Positions 30,209 to 37,839 of a stretch of 37,839 bases of DNA are shown in pieces (position 1 is the stretch's first letter; each line of letters opens with the position of its first letter). The stretch spans positions 1 through 37,839 of the forward strand of contig JAUZSJ010000017.1 of NCBI GenBank assembly GCA_030949555.1. The letters are read 5' to 3'. The notes under the pieces are model-generated. The model saw only the letters and a program-made list of their open reading frames with translations. It did not search any database and was not told the origin of the DNA. The translations under genes were made by a program, and so were the position numbers. Source of the DNA: Persephonella sp. (GTDB lineage: Bacteria; Aquificota; Aquificia; Aquificales; Hydrogenothermaceae).

Positions 30209-30684
30209 AAGTTCATCACTATAGGTTTGTCTGCCTGATTAACAAAGTTTAAAAAAGTTGCAGCACCAACAGGTTCCTCAACACCATCTATCAGGTCTTC
30301 TTTTTTGAAACCAAACAGCTGCATTGCAGTCTGACAGGGATAAAGCTTTACATCAAGGTCTAAAGCCTGCTGAACAAGCTCCTCCACAGAAGGTATCCTG
30401 TTCTGTTTTATCATCTTTTTCATCATGGCTGTTGCAAAATCCATCATTCCCGGCATAACTGTCAGTATCTGGGGGACAGGAACAGGCATAGGCATTGCAG
30501 GATTTCCTATAGGAGAAACTTTCAGATTTTTTATCTTTTCTTTGTGCAGAACTGTAAGTCCGTAAAAGCTGAAAAATATTCCAACCTCCATTCCCATTGC
30601 AGCTGCAGTTGTTCCAAGCATAAAAGCGGGCATAGCTTTATCTAATGTTCCGCTGAGGAGTATTATTCCAACTCTGGTTTTCAT
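30205..30684 (-). CDS. DsrE/DsrF-like family protein (DsrE2-like)
   Basis: MKTRVGIILLSGTLDKAMPAFMLGTTAAAMGMEVGIFFSFYGLTVLHK...MPGMMDFATAMMKKMIKQNRIPSVEELVQQALDLDVKLYPCQTAMQLFGF. Confidence 0.8.
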   Translation of the reverse strand: MKTRVGIILLSGTLDKAMPAFMLGTTAAAMGMEVGIFFSFYGLTVLHKEKIKNLKVSPIGNPAMPMPVPVPQILTVMPGMMDFATAMMKKMIKQNRIPSVEELVQQALDLDVKLYPCQTAMQLFGFKKEDLIDGVEEPVGAATFLNFVNQADKPIVMNF

Positions 30685-30719
30685 CCTTTCTCCTGTAAAA
30701 ATATATTTTTTATAATATT

Positions 30720-32054
30720 CTATTGTAACACCCTCAAAATGTCATTGAATATGGCAAAAATCATAAGAGTTCCAATTAATGCAAAGCCAAGATACGCAAG
30801 ATATTCCTTTGCCTTTTCAGGTAGAGGTCTTCTGATAATCATCTCAATCAGCAGTATCAGTATCAGTCCTCCATCTAAAATAGGGATAGGAAGAAGGTTC
30901 AGATATCCAAGCTGTAGAGATATAAATCCTGTGAAAAAAAGGTAATTCCCCACTCCACTTTCTAATGCTCCCCCTGAGTACTTTGCGATAGATATGGGAC
31001 CACCAAGGTTATTCTTTATCTCCTGAAAAGACATCTGACCTGTAATGATATCTTTCAAGAAGTTGTAAAGCAGTACAGTAAGCTCCCAGTTTTTCTGGAT
31101 ACTTTTCTCAAAAGCTTCCACAAAACCATACCGTTTTATCTCAGCATCATATGTAGGGGATATGCCTATTACATACTTTTTCAGTTCTCTGCTGTATTCA
31201 GGGACTACATTAACTGTAAATACTTTTCCATCTCTTTTTACCATCAGATTGACAGGTCTGTTTTCCTTTATTTTTGATAGAGCATCAACAATCTCAAACC
31301 AGCTCCTGACTGGTTTACCATTTATTGCCATTACAATATCTCCTTCTCTTAAACCGGCTTTTTCTGCAGGGGAATCAGGTATAATCTTTCCTAACTTTGG
31401 AGGGATAAGGGGAGATATACCTATAGATTTTTTTGTGATGTCTTGAGGGATTTTCAGTGTTATCAGCTCTTTTTTTTCATCCCTTTCAACTTCTATATTT
31501 ACACTCATTCCCGCCTTCATTGTTATCTCAACAGTAAACTGTTTCCAGTTTCTGACAGGTTTTCCATCTACCGCAACAATCCTGTCAAAAGGTTTAATAC
31601 CTGCCTTTTCTGCCACAGAGCCATTCTGGACGTATCCTACCACTACAGGCTCTTTCATGTATTTTGGCTCAAACACTCCTACCATGTATGCTGCTGCAAC
31701 CAGTATAATCGCCAGTATTATGTTAAAAAGAGGTCCTGCAAATGCTATCAGTATTTTCTGCCATCTTGGTTTTGCTGTGAAGGAGCGGGGGTCTGTGTGG
31801 GCCTCTTTTTCACTCTCCCCCTGAACAGGCTCTGTCATAGAGTCTTCACCATACATTTTTACATATCCACCTAAGGGGATAGCTGCAATCTGGTAAACAG
31901 TTTCCTTTCCTTTCCACCTGAATATGGGAGGACCAAAACCTATAGAAAATACCTCAACCCTCACGCCAAACATACGGGCAAATATAAAATGCCCAAACTC
32001 ATGTATAGTTATGAGAACTCCTATCATTATCAGAAATGCTATTAAACTAAGCAA
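30720..32054 (-). CDS. rseP: Site-2 protease RseP (RIP metalloprotease with two PDZ domains)
   Basis: Intact 444 aa: TIHEFGHFIFARMFGVRVEVFSIGFGP (HExxH); two GxxAxKAG PDZ regions; NLLPIPILDGGLI. Confidence 0.94.
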   Translation of the reverse strand: MLSLIAFLIMIGVLITIHEFGHFIFARMFGVRVEVFSIGFGPPIFRWKGKETVYQIAAIPLGGYVKMYGEDSMTEPVQGESEKEAHTDPRSFTAKPRWQKILIAFAGPLFNIILAIILVAAAYMVGVFEPKYMKEPVVVGYVQNGSVAEKAGIKPFDRIVAVDGKPVRNWKQFTVEITMKAGMSVNIEVERDEKKELITLKIPQDITKKSIGISPLIPPKLGKIIPDSPAEKAGLREGDIVMAINGKPVRSWFEIVDALSKIKENRPVNLMVKRDGKVFTVNVVPEYSRELKKYVIGISPTYDAEIKRYGFVEAFEKSIQKNWELTVLLYNFLKDIITGQMSFQEIKNNLGGPISIAKYSGGALESGVGNYLFFTGFISLQLGYLNLLPIPILDGGLILILLIEMIIRRPLPEKAKEYLAYLGFALIGTLMIFAIFNDILRVLQ

Positions 32055-33169
32055 CTTTGCCTCCCGTTTTTTTGAATAGATTTTTAAACAGTTTTTCTGT
32101 CTCTTCTATGATATTTATAACATCCTCATAGCTCTCAGGTTTTTTAAAACTTGCCTTCTGTAAAATAGTATCAACAGTATGGGAAATCTGTGTGAAACTT
32201 ATCTCTCCTTTTAAGAACATGTCCACTGCAAGCTCGTCAGCTACTGTAAGGACAATTGGATAAAAACTTCCTCTTTCCCCACACTCTCTTGCTATTTTAA
32301 GGAGGGGAAATCTGTTTTCATCTGGTTTATAAAACTCTAAAGGGCTGACATCAAAAAGACCGACAGAGTTTGCCCCTGTCTCCCATCTGTCAGGATACGA
32401 TATTGCATAACCTATAGGAATTCTCATGTCAGGACAGGACAGGTGGGCAGTTATGCTTCCGTCAATAAACTCAACTAAACCGTGAACGATACTCTGGGGT
32501 GAACTACCGCTTCTATTTTCTCGTAAGGCATATCAAACAGGTAGTGGGCTTCTATAATCTCTAAACCCTTGTTCATCAGTGTTACCTATCTGTCTACTGT
32601 TACCTTTTTCCCATCTTCCATTTTGGATGTTTTAGTGCATCTTCTGGTGTGATGCCTTCAAGGTTTTTCACATTCCAGAAAGGTCCTCCAGATGCTGTGA
32701 GAATAATCCTTTTTACCTCTTCTTTTTTTCCAGCCTGAAGACACTGGAAGATAGCACAGTGTTCACTATCAATGGGAATAATCTCAGAATACTTTTCCTT
32801 CAGCACTTCCCCAAGACATATGATAGCTTCTTTGTTTGCAGTGGCCAGTCTTCTGTTTTTCTTAAGAAGCAGATATGTAGGTTTAATTCCTGCTATTCCT
32901 GCAATACCATTTATAAATATATCAGCATCAATCTCTGCCAGTTCATGTAGACCTTCCTCTCCAGATAAAACCTTTACTCCTCTGACAGGGGAATACTCCT
33001 TTATGTAAACAAACTCTGGTCTGAACTCTTCTATCTGCTGAAGGAGTTTTTCAGACAGTTTTGATGCGGCCAGAAGTTTTACCTTTAGTTTTTCTGTATA
33101 TCTCCTGACAATCTCAAGTGTCTGGGTTCCAATGGAACCTGTTGAGCCAAGCAGTGCAATACCTTTCAT
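32047..33169 (-). CDS. dxr: 1-deoxy-D-xylulose 5-phosphate reductoisomerase, frameshifts around 32440-32600
   Basis: [80 protein letters not shown]-terminal [15 protein letters not shown]. Confidence 0.93.
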
Positions 33170-33775
33170 CAGCTCGCAGCCCCAAATATATGACCTAATA
33201 TCTCGTTTTCTTCTTTGTATCCTACAAATTCTACCCTATCGTTTATTACAACCTTTGGCACTGTGGAAACGGTGTATTCCACTGCAAGGTCTGAGAATGC
33301 ATAACAGTCTATTGCTGTTGCTGTTATGTAATCACTGACCATAGCAAAACTGAAAATCTTCAGCATCAAGGGAGGGCACCAGCCACAGCTTTTTGTTATA
33401 AAAATTTTTATATTCACAGGTCTATCTAACTCTTCCAAAAACTCGACTGTCCTCTCTGTCAGGTCATAATCATTCCTTGAGACACATCAGGATACTCTGT
33501 ACAAAAGCAGGGAATTCACCACCGTCAGGTTTTCCCATAAATCTTATTCCAAAATCTTTCTCTTTTATCTGAATGGAGATACAGGGATACCCTTCACATG
33601 ATAAACCTTCTGACTCTACAAACTCTATCTTTTCTGACAGGGATATTATCTCCTGCAGGAGATTTTTTGTTTCTTCACTTTCTCTGTCTTCTCTGCCGTG
33701 GAAAACTAAAACCACAGGTTCTATAAGCTTTTTTAACTCCTTTCTCAGGTTTTCCTTTACACTTTCAGAAAACAT
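33169..33775 (-). CDS. Two-domain protein disulfide oxidoreductase (PDO / glutaredoxin-like), one frameshift near 33475
   Basis: N-domain EPVVLVFHGREDRESEETKNLLQEI...DFGIRFMGKPDGGEFPAFVQSIL; C-domain VNIKIFITKSCGWCPPLMLKIFSFAM...VSTVPKVVINDRVEFVGY. Confidence 0.8.
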
Positions 33776-33848
33776 TCTTCCTCCAGCTTAGAAAATAACA
33801 AAATCTTATTATAATATAGTCTGTTAAAAACTTTCTGTGGAGAAAATT

Positions 33849-35662
33849 ATGTGTGGAATTATAGGATACGTTGGAAAGAGAAATGCAGTTCCAGTTCTTT
33901 TGTATGGTCTTCAGAGACTTGAATACCGGGGTTACGATTCTGCTGGTATTGCAGTTATAGAAAATTCAGGAAACAAAATAGTTGTTGAAAAACAGGTAGG
34001 AAAGATAAAAGACCTTCAGGAGCATATGTGGGGAAAGAAGATAGAAGGGCATACAGCCATAGGGCATACCAGATGGGCCACACACGGGACGCCTACCATT
34101 GAAAATGCTCATCCCCACACAAGTCAGAGAGGGACAATATCAATCGTCCATAACGGAATAATAGAAAACTACCTTGAGCTTAAAGAAAAACTGATAAAAA
34201 AAGGTTACAAATTCCGCTCAGAAACAGATACAGAAGTTATAGCACATCTTTTTGAGGACCTGTATACAGGAGATCTCCTTGAGACAGCTTTTAAAGTTGC
34301 TGAAAAACTTGATGGGGCTTATGCAGTAGGAGTTGTATCAACATATGAACCTGATAGGATTATTGCCATAAAAAAGGGAAGCCCGCTGATAATAGGACTT
34401 GGAAAAGACGAAAACTTTATAGCTTCAGACATTCCTGCAGTTCTTGAGTATACAAAAGATTTTATAGCACTTGAGGATGGAGAGATAGCTTTAGTAACAA
34501 AAGACAGAGTTGAGGTTTATAACCCTGAAGGTAAAAAGTTAGAGAAAAAACCTTTCCATGTAACATGGGATGTATCTGTTGCAGAGAAGGCAGGATACAA
34601 ACATTTTATGCAGAAAGAGATACATGAACAGCCGAGAACTGTTGGAGATACAATAACAGGATTTTCCTCCTCAAAGGATGAGAAACTGTTTGAAATGCTG
34701 AAGGATATAAACAGGCTATACATCATAGCCTGCGGAACGTCATACCACGCTGCTCTTGTTGGGAAGTTCTGGATAGAAAGGTTTGCAAAAATTCCAGTTG
34801 AGGTTGATTATGCCTCTGAATTTAGATACAGGGACAGGATAATAGACGACAGGACGGCCATTTTGGGGATAAGCCAGTCAGGGGAGACAGCAGATACCAG
34901 ATTTGCCCTTTTAGATGCAAAAAAAGAAGGGGCAAAAGCGATGGAGAGACTGTGAATGTTGTGGGCAGTTCCCTCTCAAGGGAGGCTGACCACGTCCTTT
35001 ACACATACTGTGGTCCTGAAATCGGCGTTGCTGCAACAAAAACCTTTACAGCCCAGTTAGTGGCACTGCTCCTGCTGGCACTGGAGACAGGCCTAAAAAA
35101 GGGAACTATCACGTATACAGAATACAAAAAACTACATGAAGAGCTAATCCATATACCTTCTAAAATAGAAAAACTCCTTAAAAAAGATAAGGAGATAAAA
35201 GAGCTTGCCTACAGATACATGAATGCGTCAGACTTTCTGTTTTTAGGCAGGAATATAAACTATCCTATAGCTTTGGAGGGGGCATTGAAGCTGAAGGAGA
35301 TATCATGCATCCATGCTGAGGGCTATCCAGCTGGGGAGATGAAGCACGGGCCTATAGCCCTGATTGACGAAAAAATGCCAGTTGTGTGCGTTATTCCCCG
35401 GGACAGAAACTACGAAAAGATGTTCTCAAACATACAGGAAGTAAAGGCAAGAAAAGGAAAGATAATATCTGTGGCAACAGAAGGGGACAGACAGATAGGA
35501 GAGCTTTCTGACGATGTTGTATACATACCTGAAACTTCCGATTATCTGTATCCTGTTTTAACGGTCATACCTCTTCAGATGCTATCCTACCACATTGCTA
35601 CACTTCTTGGAAAAGATGTTGACCAGCCGAGAAACTTAGCAAAAACAGTGACAGTAGAATGA
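33849..35662 (+). CDS. glmS: Glutamine--fructose-6-phosphate aminotransferase (isomerizing), one frameshift near 34940
   Basis: MCGIIGYVGKRNAVPVLLYGLQRLEYRGYDSAGIAV; GHTRWATHGTPTIENAHPH; CGTSYHAALVGKFWIE; ISQSGETADT; C-terminal PRNLAKTVTVE*. Confidence 0.95.
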
Positions 35663-35856
35663 TAAAAGCAGAAGGGTATCTGCGCAGGATTTTAAGAGTT
35701 AAAGGAATACCAGCTGAAAGAAAAGATAGCTTGATTTTTCTGCCAGAAGTGGAGGAAAATTTTAAAAAACAGATACTGGGTAGATGTTGTGGAAAACTTA
35801 GAGGCTATTACTGAATATCAGGGGATAGGGTGTTATTTTTCAGCAAAAATAATTAG
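35659..35856 (+). CDS. Small hypothetical protein (about 65 aa), frameshifted, translationally coupled to glmS (ATGA overlap)
   Basis: MIKAEGYLRRILRVKGIPAERKDSLIFLPEVEENFKK / YWVDVVENLEAITEYQG / DRVLFFSKNN* in frame-corrected reading. Confidence 0.4.
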
Positions 35857-35865
35857 GAGACTGTT

Positions 35866-37053
35866 TTGGATAAAAGCAAAATCATATATCTACAGATACT
35901 TATAATCTCTTCTTTCGTTTCTATTTCTCTTTTTGAGGTTTTTGTAGGGATAGGACTTTTATGGGCTCTGTGGGAAAATTTTAAGGCAAGGCAGTGGGAA
36001 GGGAGGCTAAAATATCCTGTCTGGATTTTTTCTGGGGTTTCTGTGGTATCTACTGTTTTGTTTGCCCCTAAGATGATTTTAAAGGCTGTAGAAGAGGGAC
36101 TTTTTCAGCTTATTTACTTTTACAGGGCACAGATAGATAAAAAAGCAGTGAAGAATATTCTGTTTTTGTTTATATTGACTGGTATTTTACTGGTTCCTGT
36201 AATTTTTTACAGGTATTTTTCAGAAGGAAAGCCCCTTGCAGTATGGGGAAGCACCTTTGAGGTGGGACAGTTCTATGCAGAGTTTGCCCTTTTTGCTGTT
36301 TTATTGGGAGTTGCTGCATGGAAAGTGAAAGATAGAAAAAAACTGATTTTTTATCTTTTTTTGTTTGCTCTGTTTTCTTTTATCTTGATTTTAACCCACA
36401 GGCGTTCTCCTCTCCTTGGATTTTTTGTTGTGTTTGTTTTGACCACTTTTGTCCTGAACAAAAACGGTATTATAAACAGAAAAATCTTTTCAGCCCTTCT
36501 GATAGCCCTTACAGTTGTAGGAGTGTCAGGATACGCATATCTTTCTCAAACAGACATCCGGTTTAAAACGCTGAACAACATAATAACAGGAAAAGAGCCT
36601 TTAAACTATCAGACTCTAAACAGAATAAGCAGTGCCCGGGTTGGTATCGGCTATGATGCTGTTAAAATAATACAGAATGACATAAAAGAAGGAAATTACA
36701 TAAATCTTCTGATTGGACACGGCGTTCGCTCAGGATACTATCTTCCCCACGAGAGAAGTCCAGAAAACTGGTTAAAGTATGAATCTGTTTTTATACTGTC
36801 TGAGTTTATTGAAAAGGGTTTAGCTGGACTGTTGGCAGAGCTGTTTATTATATTTATTGCCTTTAAAACATTTTTAACAGTGAAGATAAGGGAAAATACA
36901 GATATAATTGCTTTAGGTCTGTTTATTCCCCTTCTTGTACATATTATTGGCTCTGTTTTTACCTTTTTCTGGGATGCACTGCTTCCTATGTATCTACTAC
37001 TTTTTAAAACAGGTGAGCTATACTTTAAAAAAAGAACTGAAGAGGTAAAATGA
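35866..37053 (+). CDS. O-antigen ligase/polymerase-like integral membrane protein
   Basis: 395 aa, multiple TM helices, THRRSPLLGFFVVFV and a loop with GHGVRSGYYLPHERSPENWLKYESVFILSEFIEKGLAG. Confidence 0.75.
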   Translation: MDKSKIIYLQILIISSFVSISLFEVFVGIGLLWALWENFKARQWEGRLKYPVWIFSGVSVVSTVLFAPKMILKAVEEGLFQLIYFYRAQIDKKAVKNILFLFILTGILLVPVIFYRYFSEGKPLAVWGSTFEVGQFYAEFALFAVLLGVAAWKVKDRKKLIFYLFLFALFSFILILTHRRSPLLGFFVVFVLTTFVLNKNGIINRKIFSALLIALTVVGVSGYAYLSQTDIRFKTLNNIITGKEPLNYQTLNRISSARVGIGYDAVKIIQNDIKEGNYINLLIGHGVRSGYYLPHERSPENWLKYESVFILSEFIEKGLAGLLAELFIIFIAFKTFLTVKIRENTDIIALGLFIPLLVHIIGSVFTFFWDALLPMYLLLFKTGELYFKKRTEEVK

Positions 37054-37839
37054 TATACTTAGACAGTGCAGCCACCACAGAGGTTTTTTCTGAAGTTTTG
37101 GACGCACTGAAAAATATTCATCAGGAATACTATGCTAACCCAAACTCTATACATCCAGATGGACAGAAAAGCAGAAGGGCAGTTGAAGAAGTAAGGAGAT
37201 TTCTTGCTCATATAACAGATGCACAGGAAGAAGAGATACTGTTTACATCCTGTGCAACTGAGAGCAATAACACTGTTATAAAAGGACTGGCTGAAGCTTT
37301 TCCTGAGAAAAACCATATCATCATCTCTCCTATTGAGCATAAATCAGTTTTAAATCCTGTTAAATATTTAGTAAAAAAAGGGATAAAGGTTGATTTTCTT
37401 AAAGTGGACAGAAATGGCATCGTTGAGATTGATGAAATCCAAAAAAGGATAACACCAAAACACTGTTTGTAAGTGTGATTCACGTTAATAACGAAACAGG
37501 TGTTATTCAGGATTTAGAGACTATAGGTAAACTGTGCAGGGAAAGGGAAGTTCTGTTTTTTTCTGACACTGTTCAGAGCTTTGGGAAAATGGATGTTCCC
37601 TTTGGGTATCTGGATTTTTTCTCCATTTCTGGACATAAGATTAATGCTCTTAAAGGGACAGGTGTTCTGAAGAGGAGGAGAGAGATTCCGGTTGTTCCTC
37701 TCCTCCATGGAGGAGGACAGGAGTTTGGTCTCAGGTCAGGAACAGAAAACACAGCAGGAATAATATCCCTCAAAATGGCTGTTGAAAAGTGGATGAAGGA
37801 AAAGAAAAAGTTCTTAGAAAGAAGCAGAAAGAAGCAAAA
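37050..37839 (+). CDS. Cysteine desulfurase (NifS/IscS-like), frameshift near 37470, truncated at window end
   Basis: MIYLDSAATTEVFSEVLDALKNIHQEYYANPNSIHPDGQKSRRAVEEVR; SCATESNNTVIKGL; HVNNETGVIQDL; SGHKINALKGTGVL; GGGQEFGLRSGTEN. Confidence 0.94.

Noticed and set aside
31443-31874. 143-aa + strand Cys/Phe/Tyr-rich ORF
   Set aside because: Fully antisense to the intact rseP gene; composition is that of a shadow ORF.
1-37839. CRISPR arrays, tRNA or rRNA genes
   Set aside because: No regularly spaced direct repeats and no recognisable tRNA/rRNA signatures seen by eye; a tRNAscan/Infernal run would be needed to exclude degenerate ones.

Overview
37.8 kb window of low-GC bacterial chromosome. 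The gene content looks like a thermophilic chemolithotroph of Aquificae / Hydrogenothermaceae type (taxon inferred from gene content only, no search run). Most of it is housekeeping: gatC, topA, queC, prfB, nuoCD-nuoI, midA, pgpA, purM, purN, lonB-like, recJ, peroxiredoxin, rpsU, yqeY, cvpA, rseP, dxr, glmS, cysteine desulfurase. Accessory or less ordinary content: a DsrE / TusA / SQR-like flavoprotein / DUF1641 sulfur cluster; a second DsrE-family gene; an M23 peptidase-bactofilin pair plus a YkuD-type murein peptidase; a glycoside hydrolase apparently fused to DUF547; two multihaem c-type cytochromes; and a small nested insertion-sequence relic with terminal inverted repeats and a candidate target duplication. 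Many coding regions are broken by 1-nt frameshifts, often at homopolymers, plus at least two in-frame stops. I read most of these as sequence error rather than biology, and I describe genes by their reconstructed extents. I did not find a clearly unprecedented defence or mobile system. The best leads are the sulfur cluster, the MidA-complex I linkage with an unexpected Trp at the expected methyl-acceptor Arg, the abutting stop codons at all four convergent gene pairs, the nested IS remnant, and a candidate C-rich sRNA.
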